Source of the DNA: Flavobacterium panacis
GTDB taxonomy: Bacteria > Bacteroidota > Bacteroidia > Flavobacteriales > Flavobacteriaceae
Reading direction: 5' to 3'
DNA length: 64,000 nucleotides
NCBI RefSeq assembly: GCF_024649945.1
Contig: NZ_JANKMS010000002.1
Location: 372,001-436,000, forward strand
Under the pieces are notes generated by a model. The model saw nothing but the letters and a program-made list of their open reading frames with translations, was not told where the DNA came from and ran no database searches. A program made the translations under genes and the position numbers. Below, piece by piece: positions 1 through 8,862 of this stretch (within the stretch, counting starts at the first letter, position 1; each line of letters starts with the position of its first letter).

Positions 1-536
1 AATAAGCTGTTGCACCTGATCTCAATTTTAAACTTCCTGTACTTTGACTATTTAATGGAGTGCCTGTAGCAATCACAATCACGAACGTTATTTTAGTCGT
101 TTGTTTGAGAAGCGCTAACCGTTCATTTTCGAAAACTTCTGTTGGATACTTTATAACATTTGAACTTCCTTGATAAGAAGGAACAGGAAAAGATATAGTC
201 TGTAGTATTTCATCTTGATCATTCATCAAAAGCATATTCAGAGAAAAGGAACGCTGAATCGTATTTTCGATTTCAAAATCGAATTCTGCTTTCTTTAATC
301 GTTCATTAAAAAACTTATCTTTAAAAACATTAAAATTTCTTGTATCATACGCAATATTGGTACTCCCGTCGTCTATCAACTGATTCGCAGAAATGTCAAA
401 GTAAGCAAGATTTGCCACCACGACAGGCTCTAATTTTAAATCTTTTATCTGATCGAAATCTAATTCGCTTGAACAGGAAAAAAATAGAAAGGCGAGTAAA
501 ATTATACTAGAAATATTGTGGCATTTTGATTTCATG
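1..536 (-). CDS. Putative lipoprotein, 3' part beyond the window
   Basis: The reading frame is open from an ATG at 536-534 down to position 1 and runs off the left edge, so about 178 residues are visible. The N-terminus is a lipoprotein signal: a charged start (MKSKC), a hydrophobic stretch (IILLAFLFF) and a lipobox-like SCSS, which predicts a lipidated Cys near residue 22. The rest is soluble-looking, with sequence such as TKITFVIVIATGTP and GSLKLRSG, and no motif I recognise. It shares its strand with the HMG-CoA lyase gene upstream, 74 bases away. Function unknown; the cellular location is inferred from the signal only. Confidence 0.75.
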
Positions 537-610
537 ATAAAAGTATATCTAATAAATGTAACGCTAAATGTTTACAATCCTTATCGAAGGTAAGTAAATA
601 TAACTATTTA

Positions 611-1477
611 TTAATGGAACTTTCCGAACAATTTTGAAGCTTCATTATAAGCGCTTTCAAAACTAAGAGAGTTCAAACCTGTAACTTTCTTATTTGCAGT
701 AAAATAAGAAATCAATTTTTCTGTAGGCATGTTTCCTGTTAATTTATCGGTTGCCATCGGACAGCCTCCAAAGCCTTGAATAGCGCCGTCAAAACGAGTA
801 CAACCCGCTTCTGCTGCGGCGTGTATTTTTTCAAACCAGCTTTCTGGTGTCGTATGAAGATGTGCTCCAAATTCGATCTTAGGATATTTCGGAATCAAAT
901 TAGAAAACAAATACGTAATCACTTCTGGAGTAGAACTTCCGACTGTATCTGAAAGTGAAAGGATCTTCACTCCCATTCCTGCGAGTTTTTCTGTCCATTC
1001 TGCCACAATTTCAACATTCCATGGATCTCCGTAAGGATTTCCAAAACCCATTGAAAGATAGGTTACAACTTCTTTATTTTTTTTATCGGCAACTTCTAGA
1101 ATTTCTTCTAATGTAACTAAAGATTCAGCAATCGTTTTATGTGTATTACGCATCTGGAAATTCTCTGAAATAGAAAATGGAAATCCGAGATATTGAATCT
1201 GTTCATATTCAGAAGCTGTTATTGCACCTTGTGTATTGGCAATAATAGAAAGCAGTTTACTTGTTGTCTGAGATAAATCAAGTTGTTCTAAAACGGCAGC
1301 GGTATCCTGCATCTGCGGAATAGCTTTTGGAGAAACAAAACTTCCAAAATCAATAGTATCAAAACCTACTCTAAGCAAAGCTTGTATATAGGAAACTTTA
1401 TTTTTGGTCGGAATAAAATCTCTTATGCCTTGCATGGCATCTCTGGGACATTCAATGATTTTGATTTCTTTATTCAA
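611..1477 (-). CDS. mvaB: Hydroxymethylglutaryl-CoA lyase
   Basis: Predicted to split HMG-CoA into acetyl-CoA and acetoacetate, the last step of leucine breakdown. The 288-residue length fits the family. Visible HMGL-type TIM-barrel features are the N-terminal PRDAMQ (residues about 11-16, with the catalytic Arg-Asp), the metal-binding HLH in GAHLHTTP (about 204-211), and the signature GFGGCPMA (about 234-241) with the catalytic Cys followed by a conserved TGN. The N-terminal motif is usually RDGLQ in this superfamily; RDAMQ is a mild variant that keeps Arg and Asp. Leucine dehydrogenase is encoded at 14.9 kb, so both ends of leucine catabolism occur in the window, though not in one operon. 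The related homocitrate/isopropylmalate synthases are less likely because of the GGCP motif. Confidence 0.9.
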   Translation of the reverse strand: MNKEIKIIECPRDAMQGIRDFIPTKNKVSYIQALLRVGFDTIDFGSFVSPKAIPQMQDTAAVLEQLDLSQTTSKLLSIIANTQGAITASEYEQIQYLGFPFSISENFQMRNTHKTIAESLVTLEEILEVADKKNKEVVTYLSMGFGNPYGDPWNVEIVAEWTEKLAGMGVKILSLSDTVGSSTPEVITYLFSNLIPKYPKIEFGAHLHTTPESWFEKIHAAAEAGCTRFDGAIQGFGGCPMATDKLTGNMPTEKLISYFTANKKVTGLNSLSFESAYNEASKLFGKFH

Positions 1478-1551
1478 AGCTTATTCGTTTGTAAAGGCTA
1501 AGTTAGTTCCTTTTTTAAAGATATAAAAGAGAATTTTAGCGGAATACCATT

Positions 1552-1655
1552 TATTACCAAATACCGTAACACATCTAATTATTACACAAAAACGTAATAA
1601 CATTAAATATTACCAAAAAGTGTAATAAATAGTTTTATTACCTATATTTGTAATA
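1552..1655. promoter_or_regulatory. Array of eight phased operator half-sites upstream of satD
   Basis: Eight 6-base half-sites alternate in orientation: TATTAC at 1552, 1580, 1608 and 1636, and its complement GTAATA at 1566 (as GTAACA), 1594, 1622 and 1650. Start-to-start spacing is exactly 14 bases throughout, giving four 20-bp palindromes TATTAC-N8-GTAATA on a 28-bp period. Seven of eight half-sites are perfect. A Bacteroidetes-type -7 box, TATATTTG at 1643-1650, lies inside the last palindrome, so a bound protein should block polymerase. The nearest candidate regulator is the HTH-containing SatD protein encoded just downstream (autoregulation, inferred). HMG-CoA lyase starts 75 bases away on the other strand and could share the control. 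Confidence 0.75.
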
Positions 1656-1687
1656 GAAAGTTTATTATTTTTTAATTATATTTGGTT

Positions 1688-2302
1688 ATGACTAGCGTAA
1701 TTACAGGAGACATAATTGGTTCAAGACAGCAGAAATCAGAACATTGGGTTGAAGATTTAAAGAAAATTTTAGCTCCATTGGGAAATACTCCAAATCAATG
1801 GGAAGTATATCGTGGAGATGAATTTCAGATTGAAATCACAAAACCTGAAGAAGCCTTGCTAACTGCAATTTTAATAAAAGCACATTTAAGGTCTATAAAA
1901 TCTGATGCTCGTATGAGTATTGGTTTTGGTGATAAAACACATAAAGCAGAAAGAATATCTGAAAGTAACGGCTCTGCTTTTATACATTCGGGAGAGCTTT
2001 TTGAGACTTTGAAAAAACAAAAAGTGACCTTGGCACTTCGGAGCGGAGACATCAGTTTTGATGAAAAATTGAATTTAATGCTCCAACTTGCTTTAACTTT
2101 TATGGACAGTTGGCTGGTACAATCAGCAGAATTTGTTGCGGTTGCAATAGAAAATCCGACTTTGTCACAGGAAGAATTAGGACAAAAATTAGGCATTAAC
2201 CAAGCCGCTGTCAGTCGAAGACAAAAACGCGCTCAGTTTGATTTGGTTATGCATTTAGATCGATATTTTAGAACACAAATAAAACAAATTACAGCCTTAT
2301 GA
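1688..2302 (+). CDS. SatD family protein with C-terminal helix-turn-helix
   Basis: 204 residues. The N-terminus reads VITGDIIGSR, the motif I associate with SatD-family proteins; the middle contains the conserved-looking YRGDEFQI and RMSIGFGD. The last ~50 residues (LSQEELGQKLGINQAAVSR and following) form a sigma-region-4/Xre-like helix-turn-helix, so DNA binding is likely. A TTG codon two codons upstream (1682) is in frame, but the ATG at 1688 is the more probable start. The gene ends in a 4-base ATGA overlap with the DUF3307 gene, so the two are translationally coupled. The phased TATTAC/GTAATA array directly upstream makes autoregulation the simplest reading. Biochemical function of SatD is not established to my knowledge. 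Confidence 0.7.
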   Translation: MTSVITGDIIGSRQQKSEHWVEDLKKILAPLGNTPNQWEVYRGDEFQIEITKPEEALLTAILIKAHLRSIKSDARMSIGFGDKTHKAERISESNGSAFIHSGELFETLKKQKVTLALRSGDISFDEKLNLMLQLALTFMDSWLVQSAEFVAVAIENPTLSQEELGQKLGINQAAVSRRQKRAQFDLVMHLDRYFRTQIKQITAL

Positions 2303-3015
2303 TTTTATTCGTAAAACTGCTTTTAGCTCATTTATTAGGTGATTTTATTTGGCAACCAAATTCCTGGGTTTCCGATAAAGAAATAAAAAAACATAAAAGT
2401 GTTTACTTATACATTCACCTTTTATTACACGGTGCTTTAACCGCAATCCTTGTGGGTGAAATCAGTTTTATCCCTTATGCTGTTTTAATTGCTATTGCGC
2501 ATGGAATTATCGATATAATCAAATTGAGTTTTCAGAAAAAGAAAACAAAACGCACCTGGTTTGTTGCAGACCAAATTGCACATATTCTAATTCTAATCGC
2601 TGTTGTTCTACTTTACCAAAATAAAGGTTTAATCTCTTTTTGGCAACACGATGAATTCTGGATTTTAGTCACTGGTATCTTATTGGTTACCAAACCCACT
2701 TCAATACTCATCAAAACCATCATTTCGATTTGGAGCCCAGAAAGCAGAAACAGTCACCAAGACAATTCTCTTGCCAGTGCAGGAAACTACATTGGCATTT
2801 TAGAACGTCTCTTAGTGGTTTGCTTTATTTTGACTGCTCATTTTGAAGCTATCGGATTTCTATTGGCCGCAAAATCTATTTTCAGATTCGGAGATTTAAA
2901 AGAAGCCAAAGACCGAAAACTTACAGAATATGTAATGATTGGAACTTTAATCAGTTTTGGAATTGCTATTGTTATCGGACTTGCAATCCAAGCTGTTCTT
3001 TTACAATTGCCCTAA
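2299..3015 (+). CDS. DUF3307 domain membrane protein
   Basis: 238 residues, strongly hydrophobic, with about six or seven predicted membrane segments (for example around residues 40-75, 90-110, 120-140, 165-195 and 210-235). It opens with [14 protein letters not shown], the N-terminal signature of the DUF3307 family, and carries HGIIDIIK near residue 68. It overlaps satD by 4 bases (ATGA), a pairing also known from other bacteria, so the two products probably act together at the inner membrane. Role unknown. Its last 15 bases overlap the end of convergent pyrD. Confidence 0.75.
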   Translation: MILFVKLLLAHLLGDFIWQPNSWVSDKEIKKHKSVYLYIHLLLHGALTAILVGEISFIPYAVLIAIAHGIIDIIKLSFQKKKTKRTWFVADQIAHILILIAVVLLYQNKGLISFWQHDEFWILVTGILLVTKPTSILIKTIISIWSPESRNSHQDNSLASAGNYIGILERLLVVCFILTAHFEAIGFLLAAKSIFRFGDLKEAKDRKLTEYVMIGTLISFGIAIVIGLAIQAVLLQLP

Positions 3016-4035
3016 AACCTTTTTATTGATTGCTTTTATTAGCGCTGGTCCTTCGTAAATAAAACCAGTATACAGTTGCACTAAACTTGCACCGGCATTT
3101 AGTTTTTCGATAGCATCATCTGCAGAATGAATTCCTCCTACTCCAATAATTGGGAATGCCTTATTGCTTTTTTCCGAAAGAAAACGAATCACTTCTGTAG
3201 AACGTTTTGTCAATGGTTTTCCAGACAAACCACCTGTTTCAGATTGATTAGAAGATTGTAGACCTTCTCTCGAAATAGTGGTGTTTGTAGCAATAACACC
3301 AGCAATCTGTGTTGTTTTTACAATATCAATAATATCTAATAATTGCTCATCTGTTAAGTCTGGAGCAATTTTTAAAAGAATTGGCTTAACTTTTTGTGTA
3401 CTTGTTTTTTGCTTTTCAACATTTCTATTTTGCAAAGTCTGCAATAATGCTGTTAAAGGTTCTTTATCTTGTAAAGCTCTTAAATTTGGTGTATTGGGAG
3501 AACTTACATTCACAACAAAATAATCAACATGATCGTACAAAGCATCAAAACAAATGATATAATCTTTAACGGCATCTTCGTTATCTGTGACTTTATTTTT
3601 CCCGATATTTCCTCCAATTAAAACTCCAGAATTTTTCTTCAAACGTTCTACAGCTTCTAGAACTCCGCCATTATTAAATCCCATTCGGTTAATAATTGCC
3701 TGATCTTCTTTTAAACGAAATAAACGTTTTTTCGGATTTCCTTCTTGTCCAACTGGTGTTACTGTTCCAATTTCGATAAATCCGAAACCAAAATCACCCA
3801 ATTCTTTGTACAACTTCGCATCTTTATCAAATCCAGCAGCAAGTCCAACTGGGTTTTTAAATTTAATTCCGAAAACTTCTCTTTCTAATCGAGAATCTTT
3901 TACTTCATAAATTGATCTTATAATTGCCGAAACTCCAGGGATTTTTGAAATGAATTTTACAAATGAAAAAGTAAAGTAATGCACTTCTTCAGGATCAAAC
4001 CAAAAAAGTATCGGACGAATTATCAATTTATACAT
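3001..4035 (-). CDS. pyrD: Dihydroorotate dehydrogenase (quinone), class 2
   Basis: Oxidises dihydroorotate to orotate in pyrimidine synthesis, passing electrons to quinone at the inner membrane. Class-2 features are the N-terminal membrane-association segment ([17 protein letters not shown]), the FMN-site motif [22 protein letters not shown] with the catalytic Ser region, GGLSGKPL, and the C-terminal phosphate-binding [11 protein letters not shown] and [10 protein letters not shown]. An in-frame ATG ten codons upstream (4065) would add [11 protein letters not shown] chose the ATG at 4035 because homologues begin MYKLIIRP. That gives 344 residues, the usual length. The gene converges on the DUF3307 gene with a 15-base overlap and no room for a terminator between them. 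Confidence 0.95.
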   Translation of the reverse strand: MYKLIIRPILFWFDPEEVHYFTFSFVKFISKIPGVSAIIRSIYEVKDSRLEREVFGIKFKNPVGLAAGFDKDAKLYKELGDFGFGFIEIGTVTPVGQEGNPKKRLFRLKEDQAIINRMGFNNGGVLEAVERLKKNSGVLIGGNIGKNKVTDNEDAVKDYIICFDALYDHVDYFVVNVSSPNTPNLRALQDKEPLTALLQTLQNRNVEKQKTSTQKVKPILLKIAPDLTDEQLLDIIDIVKTTQIAGVIATNTTISREGLQSSNQSETGGLSGKPLTKRSTEVIRFLSEKSNKAFPIIGVGGIHSADDAIEKLNAGASLVQLYTGFIYEGPALIKAINKKVLGQL

Positions 4036-4065
4036 AAGAGTTGTGTTGTTATTTTTCGGATGCAA

Positions 4066-4409
4066 ATTTAAAATATTATAGTTTAAAAAGGCGCTTATTT
4101 ACAAAAACAAATAATTTCAATTTTGTTTGATTCTTTTACCTACCATTTTATCTCACTAAAATATTTTGTTCAAAATCGGGGTTTTCATGTTGCAAATTAT
4201 AAAATGAAACCATTTAGAACCTGAAAACCAATCTCTTTGGTTCACATATTACCTAATTTTGAGAGAATAAGTATAAAAATCATTTTTAAGACTTAATAAA
4301 TTCTACGCGCCTTTAAAAGCAATTCTTTTGTAAAACAACGCCTCATTTTTAGTTCACATTATTATAAAATACCCTCAAAAAATCAAATAATAATCAAACA
4401 ATTAATATC
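4066..4409. other. Intergenic region between divergent pyrD and sulfatase genes
   Basis: AT-rich stretch with no gene that I can support. It must hold the promoters of pyrD (reverse) and of the sulfatase locus (forward). A possible forward -7 box is TAATTTTG at 4254-4261, with TTTG at 4236-4239 only 14 bases upstream, which is shorter than usual. If used, the sulfatase mRNA would have a leader of about 145 bases. I see no convincing operator repeat. Confidence 0.35.
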
Positions 4410-6851
4410 ATGGAAAACAGCAACAAAACAATGATTAAAAAGAGTTTTTACCTGTTTCTTTTATGCTTTTTATCAGGCATAACTTTTAAAGCGTCGGCAC
4501 AAGCTGATCCTCAACAAGTAACGAAGGAAACTTTTAAAGGAAAAATAGCATTGGATATTAGAGATTCAAAAAGTGACTGGGCTCCCTATCTTCCTAAAAA
4601 GGCTCCAGCAGGTTCTCCTAATATTTTATTCATCTTATATGATGACACTGGATTAGCTGCTTGGTCTCCTTATGGTGGAGGAATAAATATGCCTACGATG
4701 CAAAAATTAGCCGACAATGGAATAACTTACGCACAATGGCATACAACTGCACTTTGTTCGCCAACTCGTTCTACTTTATTAACGGGGCGCAACCATCATC
4801 TTAACGGAATGGCTGCAATTACAGAAACTGCAGATGGTTATCCTGGAGCAAGCGGAAGAATTCCAAAACAAGCTGCAACCATCGGACAAGTTCTTCAAGA
4901 CAATGGATGGAGTACTTTTTGGATTGGAAAAAACCACAATGTTCCTGAACAAGACATTGCCTCTGGCGGACCACGTGCAACTTGGCCTTTACAAATGGGA
5001 TTTGACCGTTTTTATGGTTTCCTTGGAGGAGAAACCAATCAATGGTATCCTGATTTGGTAGAAGACAATCATTTTATTGAACCGCCTGCAACTCCAGAAG
5101 AAGGATATCATTTATCTAAAGATTTGGCCGATCATGCACTCGAATTCATAAAAGATCAACAGGCAACAAACCCTTCCAAACCTTGGTATATGTGGTATTG
5201 TCCAGGCGCAAATCACGCACCGCATCATGCTCCTGAGGAATATATAGCAAAATACAAAGGCAAATTTGATGACGGTTACGATGCGTATCGCAAATGGGTT
5301 TTGCCTCGAATGATTGCAAAAGGAGTTCTTCCTCCAGGTACAAAATTTGACAATTTTAATCCGATGCCTCCGGGAGTTGCAAATCCAGCGGACAACGTTT
5401 TAGACTGGAACAAATTAAAACCTGAAGAGAAAAAATTATTCTCAAGATTGGCAGAAGTGTATGCTGGTTTCTCTGAATATACTGACGCACAAGTGGGGCG
5501 AATTATTGATTATTTAGAAAAAACGGGGCAACTAGAAAATACGGTTGTTATTTATGCGGCTGATAATGGTGCTTCTGGAGAAGGTTCTGAATCAGGTTCT
5601 GTAAATGAGAATAAATTCTTTAACGGATATCCTGATGAATTAAAAGAAAACCTGAAATATATTGACAAATTAGGAGGTCCTGATACTTACGAGCATTATC
5701 CAACGGGATGGGCGGCGGCATTTTCAACTCCTTTTAAAATGTTTAAAAGATACAGTCAATATGCAGGAGGAACTTGCGATCCGTTGGTTATTTCATGGCC
5801 AAAAGGAATAAAAGCAAAAGGAGTTGTTCGCGATCAATTTCACCATTCTACTGATATTGTGCCAACTATACTAGATATCTGCGGACTTGAAATGCCTAAA
5901 GAATATCGCGGTGTTCCACAATATCCGTTATCAGGAGTTTCCATGAGATATACTTTTGATGCTGCTCCCAACACAAAAACACAAAAACATATTCAATATT
6001 TTGCCATGTTAGGAAGCCGTGCATTGTGGAAAGACGGTTGGAAAGCTGTTGCACTTCACGCTCCTCTTGGCGGAAAAGGAAATTTTGATAAAGACGAATG
6101 GGAATTATTTAATACTGATGTAGATCGCTCTGAATCTAATAATCTAGCTAAAAAATATCCAGATAAACTGAAAGAATTAATAAAAGATTGGAATGATGAA
6201 GCCGCTAAAAATTTGGTTTTACCTCTAGATGATCGTTCTGCGATTGAAGTTTTAGGAACCGAAAGACCTTCATCTGAAGCGCCTCGTGATCTTTACAAAT
6301 ATTACCCAGGAACTTCCCCTGTACCAGAAGGTGTTGCCGTAAATGTTCGAGGACGTTCTTATAAAATTGTTGCCGATGTTGATGTAAAAGACGCGAATGC
6401 CAATGGAGTTCTCTTTGCTCATGGCTCTCGTTTTGGAGGCCATACTTTATTTTTAAAAGACAAAAAACTGCATTATGTATATAACTTTTTAGGAATTTCT
6501 CCTGAACAGAAATTTACCTCGAACGTTGCCATCACTCCCGGAAAACATGTTTTTGGAATGGAATTTAACCGCGAAAAAGCAGGTCCAAACGGAGAATCTT
6601 TAGGAACAATGAAATTGTACATTGACGGAAAAGAAGTAGCTTCTGGACCAATGCGTACACAGTCTGGTAAATTTACTCTTTCTGGAGACGGACTTTGCGT
6701 TGGTTTTGACAGTGGAGACGCTGTAAGTAAAGAGTATAAAACTCCGGGAACATTTAAAGGTGGAGAGATTTACGGTGTCGGAATAAATGTTGGAAAAATT
6801 GAATATTCTGATTTAAATAATGAAGCGAAAAGAGCTTTAGGAAGAGACTAA
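4410..6851 (+). CDS. Exported arylsulfatase (FGly-type), with C-terminal jelly-roll region
   Basis: 813 residues. A signal peptide ends near KASAQA (residue ~31); an alternative start is the Met at residue 8. The sulfatase signature CSPTRSTLLTG at residues 116-126 carries the Cys that is oxidised to formylglycine, so this is a formylglycine-type (S1) enzyme. Metal ligands are visible in LYDDTGLAAW (about 76-85) and in the later DNGASG (about 386). The C-terminal ~150 residues (from YKIVADVDV) look like a beta-sandwich (LamG-like), as in large arylsulfatases. Predicted to hydrolyse sulfate esters in the periplasm or at the surface; substrate unknown. The matching modifying enzyme is encoded at 9.9 kb, and two outer-membrane proteins lie between them. 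Confidence 0.9.
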   Translation: MENSNKTMIKKSFYLFLLCFLSGITFKASAQADPQQVTKETFKGKIALDIRDSKSDWAPYLPKKAPAGSPNILFILYDDTGLAAWSPYGGGINMPTMQKLADNGITYAQWHTTALCSPTRSTLLTGRNHHLNGMAAITETADGYPGASGRIPKQAATIGQVLQDNGWSTFWIGKNHNVPEQDIASGGPRATWPLQMGFDRFYGFLGGETNQWYPDLVEDNHFIEPPATPEEGYHLSKDLADHALEFIKDQQATNPSKPWYMWYCPGANHAPHHAPEEYIAKYKGKFDDGYDAYRKWVLPRMIAKGVLPPGTKFDNFNPMPPGVANPADNVLDWNKLKPEEKKLFSRLAEVYAGFSEYTDAQVGRIIDYLEKTGQLENTVVIYAADNGASGEGSESGSVNENKFFNGYPDELKENLKYIDKLGGPDTYEHYPTGWAAAFSTPFKMFKRYSQYAGGTCDPLVISWPKGIKAKGVVRDQFHHSTDIVPTILDICGLEMPKEYRGVPQYPLSGVSMRYTFDAAPNTKTQKHIQYFAMLGSRALWKDGWKAVALHAPLGGKGNFDKDEWELFNTDVDRSESNNLAKKYPDKLKELIKDWNDEAAKNLVLPLDDRSAIEVLGTERPSSEAPRDLYKYYPGTSPVPEGVAVNVRGRSYKIVADVDVKDANANGVLFAHGSRFGGHTLFLKDKKLHYVYNFLGISPEQKFTSNVAITPGKHVFGMEFNREKAGPNGESLGTMKLYIDGKEVASGPMRTQSGKFTLSGDGLCVGFDSGDAVSKEYKTPGTFKGGEIYGVGINVGKIEYSDLNNEAKRALGRD

Positions 6852-6866
6852 TTTTTTAATTACAAC

Positions 6867-6923
6867 AAATTGAAAGAGGTATTTTATGATGACTTAAATT
6901 CAAAACAATACCTCTTTCAATTT
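6867..6923 (+). terminator. Perfect 17-bp hairpin between sulfatase and barrel gene
   Basis: AAATTGAAAGAGGTATT at 6867-6883 is exactly complementary to 6907-6923, with a 23-base loop. No T-run follows at once, so it may be a Rho-independent stop of low strength, or a stabiliser of the sulfatase mRNA 3' end that lowers downstream expression. Confidence 0.5.
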
Positions 6924-6941
6924 ATAAATCTTTGAATTAAA

Positions 6942-7529
6942 ATGTACACCTCGACTTTTTATTCTAAAAAAATCTTGTTTTTAATGTTGCTCTCTTCCTT
7001 CATCTGTCTTTTTTGCAATAAAATGAGAGCACAGGAAAGTGAAGAAAAAGCTTTTAGTCCGCATCATCAAATTGGACTTTCGATCAATCATGTTCATGTC
7101 TTTGAAGGTCGTGATGATGAAGGAAATCGTGAAGTTTTGAGTCTGCCTGCTTGGGGTTTAGATTATACTTTTCAATTTCATGAAAAATGGGCAATCGGAC
7201 TTCATACGGATTTTATTATTGAAAAATTTAAGGTCGAAAAAAATCTAGCCAGCGGAGAAGACAATGAAACAATCGAAAGAAGTTATCCTATTGCTCCAGC
7301 CTTAATGGGAATTTATAAACCAAACGAACACTGGAGTTTTCTTTTAGGTTTTGGAGGCGAATTTGCCAAAGAAGAAGATTTTTTCTTAACTCGTGCCGGA
7401 GTAGAATATGGTTATGAACTCCCAAATGGATGGGAAATATTTGGAACTGCAAGTTATGACTTCAAATGGAATGCTTATGACAGCTGGGGAATTGGTTTAG
7501 GAATCGCAAAAAACTTTGGAGGAAAATAA
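6942..7529 (+). CDS. Predicted outer-membrane beta-barrel protein
   Basis: 195 residues with an N-terminal hydrophobic export signal ending around MRAQES. The mature part alternates hydrophobic and polar residues in strands rich in Gly and aromatics, and ends in WGIGLGIAKNFGGK, typical of small eight-stranded outer-membrane barrels. It sits 90 bases after the sulfatase and 39 bases before the porin gene, so it is probably co-expressed with them. No more specific family is recognisable, and a role in substrate passage is only a guess from context. Confidence 0.6.
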   Translation: MYTSTFYSKKILFLMLLSSFICLFCNKMRAQESEEKAFSPHHQIGLSINHVHVFEGRDDEGNREVLSLPAWGLDYTFQFHEKWAIGLHTDFIIEKFKVEKNLASGEDNETIERSYPIAPALMGIYKPNEHWSFLLGFGGEFAKEEDFFLTRAGVEYGYELPNGWEIFGTASYDFKWNAYDSWGIGLGIAKNFGGK

Positions 7530-7568
7530 ATTGATAAAAGCAGTTAGAAACTTTACAACTCGCAGCCT

Positions 7569-8789
7569 ATGTTTAGTTCACAAAAAACAATACGCATCTG
7601 GAAAAATTTTCTTTTGATAGGAATACTTTTTATAGGTTCTAGCGGAATTTCTCAAGAAGAAAAAGACACTACAAAAATAATGGGGGTTCGATATGGAAAA
7701 AAAGGAATTGAACTTCAGACTAGAGATAATAAATTTCTATTTCAACTCCAAAGCAGACTGCAATTTCGTTTTTCTACTCCTTATGACACAGATCCTCTCA
7801 CTTACGACGATTACAGTCAAGATGCCAAAACTACTTTTAAAATAAATCGTGCCAGACTAAAAATTGGCGGTCATGCTTTTGAACCTTGGCTTAAATATTA
7901 TTGGGAATACGAATTAAGTCAGTCCAATTTACTTGATTTTAGAATTATGATTGAAAAATGGGATTGGCTGAGTTTTAAAGTCGGACAATGGAAAACAGAA
8001 TTTACACGCGAACGCTACATAAGCAGTGGCGAACAGCAAATGGTTGAACGATCTCTCATTAATCGACCGTTTACAGTTGACAGGCAATTAGGTGCTGAAG
8101 TTTACGGTCATTTAAAAGGCAGTGGTATTGCAGATTTCAATTATTGGTTTGCTGCCCTGACAGGAACCGGACGAGGAAGCACTTCAAACGACGACGGTAA
8201 TCTAATGTATTTTGGAAGAGCACAATGGAATTTCTTGGGACGCTTTCTTGATTTTGAAGGTTGCGATTTAGAATTTCACGAAAAGCCAACTCCTATTATT
8301 GCCTTTTCTGCCATAACAAACCGAAGTCCATACACGCGATTTTCGCAAGCTGGTGGAGGTTCTTTGGACGGATTCGAAGATGGTTTACCTGGACAATACA
8401 GAGTCAATCAATGGAATCTAGAAACTGCTTTTATGTATCGTGGTTTTTCTTGGCAAAGTGAATGGCATACCAAAGAAATAATAGATAAACTCAACAACGA
8501 TGACATGACGGTAATGAGAGGTTATTATGTACAGGCAGGATATTTTTTTCATACTGTTTTTCATTGGTGGCCGAAACATTTAGAAATGGCAGCAAGACAT
8601 GCCTCATACAAACCCGATTATTCTATTAGACAAAATCGACAGGACGAATCTACATTGGCTTTTAACTGGTTTTTCAAAGGGCATAAGAACAAATTAACTT
8701 CTGAAATAAGTTATTTTAGTTTTCAAGACAAAACTCTCCCATTGGAACAAGGCTGGCGTTTTAGAATACAATGGGATATTTCATTGTAA
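7569..8789 (+). CDS. OprO/OprP-type porin
   Basis: 406 residues. A signal peptide ends near SGISQEE, followed by GVRYGKKGIELQTRDNKF and the strand LQSRLQFRF, the typical opening of the phosphate-selective porin O/P family. Strand-like segments continue throughout (INRARLKIGGHAF, FKVGQWKTEFTRER), and the chain ends in WRFRIQWDISL, consistent with a 16-stranded anion-selective barrel. Next to an exported sulfatase and a formylglycine-generating enzyme, uptake of sulfate or sulfated substrate is a reasonable inference, but specificity cannot be read from the sequence. Confidence 0.8.
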   Translation: MFSSQKTIRIWKNFLLIGILFIGSSGISQEEKDTTKIMGVRYGKKGIELQTRDNKFLFQLQSRLQFRFSTPYDTDPLTYDDYSQDAKTTFKINRARLKIGGHAFEPWLKYYWEYELSQSNLLDFRIMIEKWDWLSFKVGQWKTEFTRERYISSGEQQMVERSLINRPFTVDRQLGAEVYGHLKGSGIADFNYWFAALTGTGRGSTSNDDGNLMYFGRAQWNFLGRFLDFEGCDLEFHEKPTPIIAFSAITNRSPYTRFSQAGGGSLDGFEDGLPGQYRVNQWNLETAFMYRGFSWQSEWHTKEIIDKLNNDDMTVMRGYYVQAGYFFHTVFHWWPKHLEMAARHASYKPDYSIRQNRQDESTLAFNWFFKGHKNKLTSEISYFSFQDKTLPLEQGWRFRIQWDISL

Positions 8790-8862
8790 TTCAAAGTTTT
8801 AACTGAACAACAGCAAATCGAATCTTTTTTTTCATAACTTTAAGTCATATAAATCCTTGAAA

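Noticed and set aside
1552..1655. Iteron-type replication origin or CRISPR leader
   Set aside because: The 28-bp period comes from alternating half-sites around a promoter; there is no replication or cas gene and no direct long repeats.
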